Both the position numbers and the translations under genes were made by a program. 21,015 nucleotides of DNA from an uncultured Erysipelotrichaceae bacterium. GTDB lineage: Bacteria > Bacillota_I > Bacilli_A > RF39 > UBA660. The stretch covers positions 1 to 21,015 of the forward strand of contig CACXJP010000041.1 of NCBI GenBank assembly GCA_902768065.1, given 5' to 3'. How positions within the stretch are numbered: position 1 is the first letter of the stretch; every line of letters starts with the position of its first letter. The notes beneath the pieces are model-generated. The model ran no database searches. It was not told the DNA's origin and worked only from the letters and a program-made list of their open reading frames with translations. Shown here piece by piece: positions 8,018 through 15,781 of this stretch.

Positions 8018-8809
8018 CTATATTAATTCTTTTTTATTATATATTATATAACTTCCAGCAATAAAGATAAATGAAATTACTATACTTATTATTATCATTA
8101 TTGGATTTATTTCAATATTAGATATGATATTTCTTGTATCTGCGAGTGTATATATACTAAAAAACTTTAGAAATTCTACTTCTTTTGATAGTTCAGATAA
8201 TATATTTATTAGATAGAATATAAATACTAGTCCTAAGCTTATACCAATTGTATATTTTGTTTTATGAAATAATGTTGATATAAATAGATTAATTCCAAAT
8301 AAAGGAATTCCTATTATTAATGGGGTTATACTTAAGAGAATAAATTCTTTTTGATTAAAAACTCCACTTAGTGTTAAAGCTATATAATTAAATATTCCTA
8401 GAATTAATACCATTGATACTATTAATACAATTCCTACTATTATTTTATTTGTTATTATGTTGTTTCTTTTTATTGGTAGTGATCCTAAATATTCAATTGT
8501 CTTATCATTTTCTTCTTTTAATAATATAGTTCCTCCTAGAACTGATGAATATAGTCCTATAATTATTAAGATATACATAAATCCTTCTGTTTTTAACCAA
8601 CCATATGCTGTGGTGATTGAAGCCATATCCATATTAAATGCTTTTATCATTTCTTTTGGAAATACTTCCATTGCTTTATCTAATTCTTTTACTGTATCAC
8701 TTGTAATGATGTAAGGATAAATTAGATATACCATTAAAAACATTATTATTAGTACTGATAACCAAATTATAAAGCTTTTAACGTTTGTTTTAAATTCCTT
8801 TTTTATCAT
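8018..8809 (-). CDS. ABC-2 type transporter permease
   Basis: A 263-residue membrane protein with six hydrophobic segments: about 12-32, 78-98, 118-145, 152-175, 185-203 and 238-257. The first extracytoplasmic loop is large. The segment EENDKTIEYLGSLPIKRNNI after the second helix is typical of ABC-2 exporter permeases. It pairs with the ATPase gene just upstream: the TAG stop of that gene overlaps this gene's AGGTGAT ribosome site. It probably exports a peptide, drug or lipid; the substrate is not evident. Confidence 0.9.
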   Translation of the reverse strand: MIKKEFKTNVKSFIIWLSVLIIMFLMVYLIYPYIITSDTVKELDKAMEVFPKEMIKAFNMDMASITTAYGWLKTEGFMYILIIIGLYSSVLGGTILLKEENDKTIEYLGSLPIKRNNIITNKIIVGIVLIVSMVLILGIFNYIALTLSGVFNQKEFILLSITPLIIGIPLFGINLFISTLFHKTKYTIGISLGLVFIFYLINILSELSKEVEFLKFFSIYTLADTRNIISNIEINPIMIIISIVISFIFIAGSYIIYNKKELI

Positions 8810-8817
8810 ATCATCAC

Positions 8818-9693
8818 CTACTTATAATAATTAATAAATAAATCTTCTAATGATATTTCTTCTATAGTTAAATAATCAATATCATATTTACTTAGTTTTT
8901 TTATTAGATCATTTGGTTTTAAATTATTTATAAATATAATTTCTTTTTCATTTTCTTTATATACTTTTAAATTTAATTCTTTTTTTATTTTATCTATTTC
9001 TTCTGATTTTATTTTTAGATATGTATAGTTATCTCTCTTTATATTGTTTATGGTATCTTCTTTTATTATTTTTCCATCTTTTATGAAGCCTACTCTATCA
9101 CATATATTTGATACTTCATTTAGTATATGTGATGAATAAAGAATCGTTGTACCTTTTTCTTTTTCTTTCTTTAATATATCGTGAAAAGTATTTTGCATAA
9201 TTGGATCTAGTCCGCTTGTAGGTTCATCTAATATTAATATTTTTGGTTCATGCATTAATGCTAAAACTATTCCAACTTTCTTTTGATTTCCAAGTGATAA
9301 ATCACCTATTCTTTTATTTATATCTATTTTTAATAATTTAACTAACTCATTTTTTCTTTTTTGTAAGTTTTCTTTATAAAATGATTCGTGATAATCAAAT
9401 ATTTCTTTAATCGTCATATCTTCGTATAGATGAATTTCACTTGGTAAATAGCCTATATTTCTTTTTATTTCCTCATTGTTTATATCTAATTCTTCTCCAT
9501 TTATGAAGATACTTCCTGATGTTTTATTTATTAATCCCATTATTGTTCTAATTGTAGTTGACTTACCACTTCCATTTGGTCCAATGAAGCCATATATATC
9601 TCCTTTATTGATTTTCATTGAAACGTCTTCTATACCTCTAGATCTTCCATAATATTTTCTTAAGTTCTTTAATTCAATTACTATTTCACTCAT
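8818..9693 (-). CDS. ABC transporter ATP-binding protein
   Basis: The protein has 291 residues from ATG 9693, preferred because GGGTGAT stands 3 nt before it; an upstream ATG at 9732 lacks a ribosome site and overlaps the promoter. Walker A is GPNGSGKST (38-46), the signature is LSLGNQ (132-137, LSxGxx form), Walker B is ILILDEP (152-158) and the switch histidine is in SSHI (H189). A C-terminal accessory domain (about 215-291) is typical of CcmA/YhaQ-type exporters of the ABC-2 class. It energises the permease encoded next. Confidence 0.95.
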   Translation of the reverse strand: MSEIVIELKNLRKYYGRSRGIEDVSMKINKGDIYGFIGPNGSGKSTTIRTIMGLINKTSGSIFINGEELDINNEEIKRNIGYLPSEIHLYEDMTIKEIFDYHESFYKENLQKRKNELVKLLKIDINKRIGDLSLGNQKKVGIVLALMHEPKILILDEPTSGLDPIMQNTFHDILKKEKEKGTTILYSSHILNEVSNICDRVGFIKDGKIIKEDTINNIKRDNYTYLKIKSEEIDKIKKELNLKVYKENEKEIIFINNLKPNDLIKKLSKYDIDYLTIEEISLEDLFINYYK

Positions 9694-9712
9694 ATTATCA
9701 CCCATCTTCTTT

Positions 9713-9721
9713 ATTATATCA
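9713..9721 (-). promoter_or_regulatory. Extended -10 promoter of the ABC/GNAT operon
   Basis: Minus strand TGATATAAT is a perfect TGnTATAAT motif 20 nt before the ATG at 9693. No strong -35 is seen; a T-run from the upstream terminator lies in that region. Confidence 0.55.
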
Positions 9722-9734
9722 TTTTGTTTCAAGC

Positions 9735-9761
9735 AAAAAAAGACTAGATATTAGTCTTTTT
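9735..9761 (-). terminator. Terminator of the 9763-11064 reading frame
   Basis: AAAAAGACTA pairs with TAGTCTTTTT around a GATAT loop. On the minus strand a TTTTTTT run follows the stem. It begins 2 nt after the stop codon of the upstream gene. Confidence 0.85.
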
Positions 9762-9762
9762 A

Positions 9763-10773
9763 TTATTTTATATTAGCTTTATTTTCTTTTATGTCTCTAT
9801 ATTTTTCAATTGCTTTTTGAATATTTGTATATAATTGTTGTTTTCTATCTGTATCTTCTTCTTTTTCATATTCACCAATCAATACTAATATGGTATATAA
9901 TTCGAAAGTTTCTGGGTCCATATCTTCAGTACTATGTTCATCTTCTTTTATAATAACTTTGCTATCTCCCTTTGGTGGATTCTCAATTGATTTTATATCT
10001 AGATTATTAATAATACTTTGAGTATATTCTTCCATAATTAGATTTATTTGGGTGAAATCACCTTGTTCTATAAGTTCATTTAATTGAATTAATTGTTCTG
10101 GGGTTGCTTCTTTTATATACAATTTTACTAATTGTTCTTTTAAACTAACAAAATTAGTAGATGCACTCTTATCTACATTTCTAAATACTTCAATATTTTC
10201 AATCATTAATTTTACATCATCATCTTTTATTATATAGAAATTACCCCATATATCTATCATACTTTTATCTGTAATTAATTTGTTTTCTGTCAAATCATAT
10301 AATATTGGTGTATATGATCTTTTTGATGTCTTTGTATTTGGTATTGATTTAGCACATAATAAATAATATGGCTTTTTAGTACGTTTATCAAAGACAACTG
10401 TTGTTAGAGTTCTATTTCTGATTGCAGATTTATTTTCATCATATCCTTCGATTTTTTTATCTACTTCAAGATCTCTAAATATTATTTCTAGCATTTCTTT
10501 TATTATTACTAATTGTTCTGCTAGATTCATTTCATTAAATTTTGATTTAGTTCCAATATCAAATATTCTTGTAAATGAATATATAATTTTGTTTGTAATA
10601 TATTTATTTGATGATTTATCATCTAATAATGATTCTTTATCAATATATAATAATAAAACTGTATCTATGTTATACATAATCTTTTGACTGAAATCTGCTA
10701 CTTCTTCAGGTGTTTTTTCTTCTTTTTCTGCGAATTCATCTATTTCATTAAATAAATATAATTCTTTTTTCAT
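9763..10773 (-). CDS. Hypothetical protein, probably only part of a longer frame
   Basis: I do not recognise a family. From the first ATG this gives 336 charged, mostly helical residues with no signal peptide or membrane segment. A central part (about 115-190, SAIRNRTLTTVVFDKRTKKP onward) looks beta-rich and the end (about 290-336) is a Lys/Glu-rich helix. The ATG has no ribosome site: AATCCTTTAGCAATA precedes it. The same frame continues upstream for 97 codons without a stop and with protein-like composition, so ATG 10773 is probably internal. A terminator follows immediately. Confidence 0.6.
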   Translation of the reverse strand: MKKELYLFNEIDEFAEKEEKTPEEVADFSQKIMYNIDTVLLLYIDKESLLDDKSSNKYITNKIIYSFTRIFDIGTKSKFNEMNLAEQLVIIKEMLEIIFRDLEVDKKIEGYDENKSAIRNRTLTTVVFDKRTKKPYYLLCAKSIPNTKTSKRSYTPILYDLTENKLITDKSMIDIWGNFYIIKDDDVKLMIENIEVFRNVDKSASTNFVSLKEQLVKLYIKEATPEQLIQLNELIEQGDFTQINLIMEEYTQSIINNLDIKSIENPPKGDSKVIIKEDEHSTEDMDPETFELYTILVLIGEYEKEEDTDRKQQLYTNIQKAIEKYRDIKENKANIK

Positions 10774-11064
10774 TATTGCTAAAGGATTTAATAATTTTAA
10801 TTTAAGTAAGTCTTTGTGATTTGCTCCTGTTTTGAACAGGTCTTTTTTATATTTATCAAATATTCCTTTATAGTCTTTCTTTAATAATAATTCATAATAT
10901 TCATTTAATACATCTTCAATATTAACTACTGGAAGTTCTGAATATAATTTTATAATTGTATTTAATAAAATAAATATTTTTATATCTTCCCAATCATCTT
11001 TTGTTTTATCTAATGGGTTAAATCCTATGTATAATTCTTTTTTATCTCTTTTTTTATTATTTTT
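10774..11064 (-). pseudogene. Start-less 97-codon upstream extension of the 9763-10773 frame
   Basis: Directly in frame with the downstream gene, 97 sense codons follow a TAA at 11065-11067. They read like coding sequence (for example ELYIGFNPLDKTKDDWED and DVLNEYYELLLKKDYKGIF). There is no ATG, GTG or TTG anywhere in the extension. The 5' edge consists of A-runs next to the divergent promoter. Either the true start was lost or frameshifted, or a rare codon is used. The whole frame would give about 433 residues. Confidence 0.55.
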
Positions 11065-11075
11065 TTAATAATATA

Positions 11076-11103
11076 TTGATTTATTTGTAAATCGTGCTAT
11101 AAT
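11076..11103 (+). promoter_or_regulatory. Strong promoter of the 11132 gene
   Basis: TTGATT (11076-11081), 16-nt spacer, TATAAT (11098-11103), with TGC directly before the -10 making an extended -10. This is the best-looking promoter in the window. Confidence 0.7.
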
Positions 11104-11131
11104 ACTTGCCAAATTAAGGAGGATTTTGTGT

Positions 11132-11566
11132 TTGGGAAAATATGATAATGGTGTTCTTGGTGGGATAGAGAATTTAGCTATTTTAATGAGAGAAGAATGT
11201 GATGTATATCACTATTCGCTTAATCCAGAATTTACCAAGGTTAGTTATGATAGTTGTCCATTAGAAATTGGAGCTTCTATTACTCCAACTACTGGTTATA
11301 TTGAAATTATAGCTATAAATGAATCTTCTAATGACGTACAAGTGGTTGTTAAGTATTGCGATTATCTTGGTAAAACTAATAAAGCTTATTTTTCTCTTGG
11401 CCAAGAAATTAAATTTGGGATAATGAGTGAAGATGATCATACTCCAGATAATTATTACATTTCTAATTGTCATTTATCTATTGCATCCAAGAAATATGCT
11501 AAGCAAAGAATTGAAGAACATGAAAAAGATACTGAGCATCACTATATAAGAGTTAGAAGGAAATAA
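11132..11566 (+). CDS. Hypothetical protein with a TTG start
   Basis: The family is not recognised. The frame is open from 11126. I choose the TTG at 11132, since AAGGAGG (11116-11122) lies 9 nt before it; the TTG at 11126 would be only 3 nt away, and the first ATG lies far inside without a ribosome site. This gives 144 residues. The middle is beta-rich (GASITPTTGYIEIIAINES, then VQVVVKYCDYLGKTNKAYF) and resembles a small sandwich fold. The tail is charged and basic (HEKDTEHHYIRVRRK). No signal peptide or membrane segment is seen. A strong promoter precedes it and a terminator follows. Confidence 0.65.
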   Translation: MGKYDNGVLGGIENLAILMREECDVYHYSLNPEFTKVSYDSCPLEIGASITPTTGYIEIIAINESSNDVQVVVKYCDYLGKTNKAYFSLGQEIKFGIMSEDDHTPDNYYISNCHLSIASKKYAKQRIEEHEKDTEHHYIRVRRK

Positions 11567-11596
11567 AAAAAAGTTAAGTATTACTTAACTTTTTTT
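11566..11596. terminator. Bidirectional terminator between the 11132 gene and the Nudix pseudogene
   Basis: An A-run plus AGTTAAGT (11572-11579) pairs with ACTTAACT (11583-11590) plus a T-run around a 3-nt loop. It overlaps the final codons of the Nudix readthrough frame. Confidence 0.9.
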
Positions 11597-12060
11597 AGAC
11601 TTTTTTCTGTTTCTGTAATAAATTCATAGTTTTCTTTTATATTTGATAGTTTATCTTTTAAGAAATCTGGTTTGATTGGGGAATCTTTAATAGTCTCTTT
11701 ATCTATCCATCTATAGATGATATTTTTTTCTTCTTCTATTCCATCAAATTGTTCACTTTGAACTAATTTTGAATCTTATGGAATATCAACTAAATATCCT
11801 AGGATATATTGGTGTTGGGTTAAACCTCCAAATGTAAAAAAGTACTCTGCGAACCATAATGGTCGTTTTATTTTTGCTTCTGTTTCTCCTGTTTCTTCTT
11901 CTAATTCTCTTAAAACTACTTCTTCACCTTTTTCCATGGTTGCTATTGCTCCACCAGGTAGAGCCCAGTTTTCATTATCTTTCCTCTTTTGAAATAATAT
12001 TTTGTTATTATTTTCAATTACTGCGACTGCTCTGGCACCAAACTTGATATTTCCTATCAT
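11581..12060 (-). pseudogene. Nudix hydrolase interrupted by an in-frame TAA
   Basis: The frame encodes a Nudix hydrolase. FGARAVAVIENNNKILFQKR leads into the Nudix box GAIATME...RELEEETGE (G-x5-E-x7-RE-x-x-EE), catalytically intact, then a FAEYFFTFGG...YLVDIP segment. There a TAA at 11776-11778 stops it after 94 residues. The same frame resumes with DSKLVQSEQFDGIEEEKN and YRWIDKETIKDSPIKPDFLK, the normal C-terminal half of this subfamily, ending at 11581 after about 159 codons. The expected residue at the stop is Glu (GAA to TAA), by family knowledge. The start also looks damaged: AAAGGAGG (12089-12096) lies 28 nt before the only in-frame ATG, and ACG occupies a plausible start position. Confidence 0.8.
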
Positions 12061-12113
12061 TAATCTGATATCATTTTTTCCGTAAAAACCTCCTTTGGAT
12101 TGATAGCTTGTTA

Positions 12114-12353
12114 TTAATTCTTTTGTTGTAATTCATTTATAATATTTTTTTCTATTATTCTTTTTATAAATGGCCATGTAATTTTTTTCTTTGTTATTCC
12201 ATCATAATCATTATCTATTCTTCTTACAATTTCTTTTTGGCTAAAATATGCTACTTCTGATACCTCTTCTTGTTGTAATACAATTTCATCAATATTAATG
12301 TCTTTAAATATTAAATAACATTCATCAAAATGATTATTTATATATCCATTTTT
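12114..12353 (-). pseudogene. Nudix hydrolase C-terminal fragment
   Basis: Seventy-nine codons read KNGYINNHFDECYLIFKDIN, then IDEIVLQQEEVSEVAYFSQK and an EIVRRIDND segment. The LQ.EEVS....S..EI pattern matches the C-terminal third of isopentenyl-diphosphate-isomerase-like Nudix proteins. The Nudix box itself is absent. No start codon or ribosome site precedes it. It overlaps the kinase fragment at 12338-12424 in another frame, just past a 7-A run. It is a different Nudix protein from the one at 11581-12060. Confidence 0.65.
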
Positions 12354-12424
12354 TTATGTATTTCTTTTGCTACAGTCATTTTTCCTACGGTCATTGGGTC
12401 TGTTATTATAATTAAATTTGCCAT
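12338..12424 (-). pseudogene. P-loop kinase N-terminal fragment, copy B (28 codons)
   Basis: The fragment reads MANLIIITDPMTVGKMTVAK then EIHKKMDI and TAA. It is clearly homologous to copy A at 7410-7502. The first P-loop glycine has become Asp (TDPMTVGKMT), so nucleotide binding should be lost. Reading one base out of the 7-A run converts the end to KKNGYI, matching the KKNRYI end of copy A, and continues into the Nudix fragment. A one-base deletion therefore probably split a kinase/Nudix chimera. The ribosome site (GAAGTGAAG) is weak. Confidence 0.6.
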
Positions 12425-12441
12425 ATTCTTCACTTCATTGA

Positions 12442-12840
12442 TTATTTAGTATCTATTTTTCCTCTAAATACAATATATTTATCATATAAATATTCTAATA
12501 CAAAATTTGCTAACATATTTATTCCTGTTACTAAATATTCATTATAACTTAATGTTTTTACTAAATAGTTTCCTAATATCGTAGTTGTTGGTGTAAAAAT
12601 TAGATAAAATATAAATACTTTAATCATTGCTACTGGTACATTGGCAGTTGATTTGAACGTATATTCTCTATTTAGTGTAAAATTCCAAATTACACTGGCA
12701 ATTAATGCTGTTAAATAACATATCCAATATCCTAGATTAGTTAATTCATTTAATAATGTAAATAATAATATTTCTATTATTCCTGCTGAAATGGAAAATA
12801 ATGTAAATTTTATTTTTCTTATTAATTCTTTTTTATTCAT
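12442..12840 (-). CDS. GtrA family membrane protein
   Basis: The protein has 132 residues from the ATG at 12840 (AGAGGA 4 nt upstream, better than the ATG at 12867). Four hydrophobic segments lie at about 9-32, 37-56, 71-94 and 102-122. The signature WNFTLNREYTF after the second segment and the final YLYDKYIVF match the GtrA/DPMS-like family. GtrA-type proteins help flip undecaprenyl-linked sugars across the membrane for glycosylation of cell-surface polymers. No glycosyltransferase lies next to it here, so its partner is unknown. Confidence 0.9.
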   Translation of the reverse strand: MNKKELIRKIKFTLFSISAGIIEILLFTLLNELTNLGYWICYLTALIASVIWNFTLNREYTFKSTANVPVAMIKVFIFYLIFTPTTTILGNYLVKTLSYNEYLVTGINMLANFVLEYLYDKYIVFRGKIDTK

Positions 12841-12890
12841 ATTGTCCTCTACTTTTATTAATTGCATAAATTGATAAGTACTAAATCAAT

Positions 12891-13349
12891 CTAGTCTTTT
12901 ATTTGATTTCTATTTATTCCATCAAATGTACATGTTGCTTTTGCTTTTTCATTTGTTTTTAAAATTTTACTTGCTTTTATTATGTCTTTATTTTTATCTG
13001 ATGATGAATTGCTATTTAAATTACTTAATTTCATTGTAAAGATAAGTTTCATTTCATCATCATATGATTTTAAATCATACGATACTGTATCTCCTTTAGC
13101 ACTTGATATGGTATCCTCTTGAGAACTTTTATATAATTCATATACTGATTTATCTTTAAAAATTTGAGTTGTTGTTGATGTATATTCTGTTGCTATTTGT
13201 TCCTCATTAAAATTATATTTTATAACTATTTGACTTTCTATACCATTTTCATTTTCTTTTTGTGTTGTACATGTCATTATAAATGGCCCGGCTTTTTTAC
13301 TACATCCTGTTGTTATTATGCATAGTATTAGTATTGTTATTATTATTAT
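12891..13349 (-). pseudogene. Start-less lipoprotein (DUF1307/YehR-like)
   Basis: From the first ATG (13277) the frame gives 128 residues beginning MTCTTQKENENG, but there is no ribosome site. Reading upstream in frame gives a hydrophobic run (ILILCII), lipobox TTGC with Cys at 13302-13304, then SKKAGPFI. That is a lipoprotein signal peptide lacking its start and Lys residues, cut off by a TAA at 13350. The mature part (TC...GIESQIVIKYNF...KDKSVYELYKSS) resembles YehR/DUF1307 lipoproteins. The 5' end sits in an (ATA)n tract right after mntP. It is probably a decayed gene, or possibly one with a non-standard start. Confidence 0.6.
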
Positions 13350-13359
13350 TTATTAATTT

Positions 13360-13923
13360 TTACTTGATTATTTGTAGGTGCTCCAATAATATTTTTATTC
13401 CTATTAATATTAAAATTATTCCCCCTACTATTTGAGATTTTTTTTCGTATTTGTTTCCGAATTTACTACCTATAATTACTCCTATAAAACATATTATAAA
13501 TGTAATTATTCCAATTAATAATACCGTACTAATTATATTTACTTTTAAGAATGAAAATGTTATTCCTACTGCAAGGGCATCTATACTTGTTGCTATTGCA
13601 AAGGGTATCATTGTTTTTAAATCTATTTTATCATCATAATTTTCTTTTTCTTTCTTTAATGAATCTTTAATCATATTAAATCCTATTACTGACAAGAATA
13701 TCAATACAATCCAATGATCAATACCTGTTATCAATTTTTCAAATGTATTTCCAAGTGTGTATCCTGTTAATGGCATTAATCCTTGAAATATTCCAAAGTA
13801 TATTCCTATTATTATTCCTTTTTTTATGATGTTTTTTTTAATTGTTAGACCTTTACAAATGGAAACTGTAAAGGCATCCATTGCTAAACTTATACCAATA
13901 AGACTTAGTTCCATCAATCCCAT
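13360..13923 (-). CDS. mntP: Manganese efflux pump MntP
   Basis: A 187-residue protein with six hydrophobic segments made of two similar halves. Each half carries the conserved membrane acidic motif: LAMDAFTVSICKG (13-25, Asp16) and TSIDALAVGITFSF (112-125, Asp115). These are diagnostic of MntP/YebN (DUF204), which exports Mn(II). Length matches the family (about 185-190). AAGGAG lies 7 nt before the ATG. I saw no yybP-ykoY manganese riboswitch in the 56 nt upstream, so Mn control, if any, must be by another route. Confidence 0.95.
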   Translation of the reverse strand: MGLMELSLIGISLAMDAFTVSICKGLTIKKNIIKKGIIIGIYFGIFQGLMPLTGYTLGNTFEKLITGIDHWIVLIFLSVIGFNMIKDSLKKEKENYDDKIDLKTMIPFAIATSIDALAVGITFSFLKVNIISTVLLIGIITFIICFIGVIIGSKFGNKYEKKSQIVGGIILILIGIKILLEHLQIIK

Positions 13924-13979
13924 AATTTCTCCTTATTCATTTATATTATATTTATAATATGATGGAACTATATCTTTTA

Positions 13980-14732
13980 TTAATCTTCATATTTTTTATT
14001 TACTGAATTTGCTGTTATATATGCAGATATTGGTATTATTAATATACATCCTATTGAACTAAAAAGTATTCTTATTATTTCCGCAACAAATGTTTTTGCA
14101 TTTACTATATCTAGAAGGGAATATTTTCCTTGAGTGAACCATATTAATAATGTCATAAAGTCTCCTAAAAAAGCAAATAATAAGGTGTTTGATGTTGTGC
14201 ATAATACATCTCTTCCAATATTCATTCCTGACATAAATAATTCTTTTTTTGATAGATTTTTATTATTTTCATATACTTCAAATAGTGCTGATGATATTGC
14301 AATTGAGGTATCTACTGTTGCTCCAATTAAACTTATTAATATCATTGATACTGCAATATTTGTAAAATCTATATGAACATTATATGAAAACATATTTATT
14401 TCCTCATATGACTCATATCCAACTCCTGCTATTCTTGATACATATGTCATTATATATATAAGTATTGCAAGTATTAATAAAACTATTAATATTGATTTCA
14501 TACTAGATATAGTTTTTTTATTTTTTCCATTTACAAAATATAGAATGATAATACTTATTATTAAACATCCAATTAATGAACATATAATTGGATTAAATCC
14601 TATTGATATTAAGCTAAAAATTAACATTAAAACTATAAAATTGAAAATTATGGAGAGAAATAGTTTTATTCCTCTTTCTTTATCAATGTAGATCATTAAT
14701 AAAAATAATATAATTGCTAGAATGATGTTCAT
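13980..14732 (-). CDS. YibE/F family membrane protein (second of pair)
   Basis: A 250-residue polytopic protein with about seven hydrophobic segments. GATVDTSIAISSALFEV (about 137-153) is the conserved YibE/F motif (G...D..I.I.S...E), repeated in its partner. A second shared segment follows (GRDVLCTTSNTLLFAFLG). It lacks the N-terminal extracellular domain. The function of the family is not established; a transport role is assumed from topology. Its ATG overlaps the partner's stop (ATGA), so the two are surely co-translated and probably form a complex. Confidence 0.85.
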   Translation of the reverse strand: MNIILAIILFLLMIYIDKERGIKLFLSIIFNFIVLMLIFSLISIGFNPIICSLIGCLIISIIILYFVNGKNKKTISSMKSILIVLLILAILIYIMTYVSRIAGVGYESYEEINMFSYNVHIDFTNIAVSMILISLIGATVDTSIAISSALFEVYENNKNLSKKELFMSGMNIGRDVLCTTSNTLLFAFLGDFMTLLIWFTQGKYSLLDIVNAKTFVAEIIRILFSSIGCILIIPISAYITANSVNKKYED

Positions 14733-15781
14733 TTTGCACCTCTTTTCATTAATTTAATGGAAATAAATGCTGATATTGGTATTGTTAATACTATTCCTAT
14801 ACTTCCAACTAGGAACCTTGATAATTCTAGTGAGAAATTAGTTGTTATATAATTAAATATTGTAAATCCGTTTCTTAGTGCTAGGACAAATATAGGAAGA
14901 CCTGCACATAAATATGTAAAAAATAGTACATTACTCATTGTACTCATTATATCTTTTCCAATTTCTTTAGCAGATTTGTTTAATGATTTTACAGATATTT
15001 TGTTATTTTTTTCAATTAATTCTGCTATTGATGAAGAAATAGTTATTGCAACATCCATTATTGCACCTACAGATCCTATTAATAATTCTGGTAAGATTAT
15101 GTCTTCAAGAGGTACAGTTAAAAAAGATATTTCATTGAAATTGATACCCTTATATTTTGATGTTTTTATGATAATTAATAATAATATAGTAATTATTATA
15201 GTTGATGCTATTACTGATAGTATTGCTGATAATGTTTTTTTATTTATACCGCTTGCTAATATTAGAGATAAGATTGAAAATAGAATTATTTCAATTATAC
15301 ATAAAAATAATAGATTTACTCCCTTAAAATATAGTAACAATCCTATATAAAAAATTATTGAATTTATTGCAACGCTTAGTACTGATAGTAATCCTTTATA
15401 TGAACCTACTATATAAATTAAATTTATGAATAAAACAAACATTATTACTAAATAACTATCTCTTTTTAATTCAATATCTGTTCCATTTAATATTATTTTA
15501 TCATTCACTCTATATTTATCTGTAACCACAGAGGAGAATGATTCTTCTATAGTTATTTTTTCTGCTTTCCCTTTATCTTTTCCATTTGTTACAATTCCTG
15601 TTAGTTTTTTTGTTATGTATTTTTCATTTAATCCTAAATCATTTTGTAAAACTTCTTCTTTTATTTTTTCTATTTTTGTTATTTTTATTATTTTTTTAGT
15701 GTATAGAAAGTCATTATTATATACAAATATTATTGATAGTACTGATATTATTAATAGTATTATTTCAATAATTTTCTTCAT
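14729..15781 (-). CDS. YibE/F family membrane protein (first of pair)
   Basis: A 350-residue protein. One N-terminal hydrophobic segment (about 4-22) is followed by an extracytoplasmic beta-rich domain (about 25-108) with GIVTNGKDKGKAEKITIEE and NDKIILNG. About seven membrane segments follow, containing GSVGAIMDVAITISSSIAEL, the YibE/F motif. The SSS/E acidic residues within the membrane are conserved with the partner at 13980. GGAGTGATAAT precedes the ATG. It begins the two-gene unit, and mntP lies directly downstream of that unit on the same strand. Confidence 0.9.
   Translation of the reverse strand: MKKIIEIILLIISVLSIIFVYNNDFLYTKKIIKITKIEKIKEEVLQNDLGLNEKYITKKLTGIVTNGKDKGKAEKITIEESFSSVVTDKYRVNDKIILNGTDIELKRDSYLVIMFVLFINLIYIVGSYKGLLSVLSVAINSIIFYIGLLLYFKGVNLLFLCIIEIILFSILSLILASGINKKTLSAILSVIASTIIITILLLIIIKTSKYKGINFNEISFLTVPLEDIILPELLIGSVGAIMDVAITISSSIAELIEKNNKISVKSLNKSAKEIGKDIMSTMSNVLFFTYLCAGLPIFVLALRNGFTIFNYITTNFSLELSRFLVGSIGIVLTIPISAFISIKLMKRGAK

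Noticed and set aside
11776..11778. Stop-codon reassignment as explanation for the Nudix TAA
   Set aside because: TAA ends many intact genes in the window (for example holA and the gene ending at 3794), so it cannot be generally read as sense.
13330..13352. Short (ATT/ATA)n run considered as a CRISPR or tandem repeat element
   Set aside because: It is a brief trinucleotide microsatellite with no spacers. Nothing else in the window shows regularly spaced direct repeats.
13860..13980. Possible manganese (yybP-ykoY) riboswitch ahead of mntP
   Set aside because: Only 56 nt separate mntP from the upstream gene and none of the expected conserved loops are present.
14976..15350. 124-codon plus-strand open frame opposite the YibE/F gene
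   Set aside because: Antisense shadow of the strongly coding minus-strand membrane gene; no ribosome site, no family resemblance.
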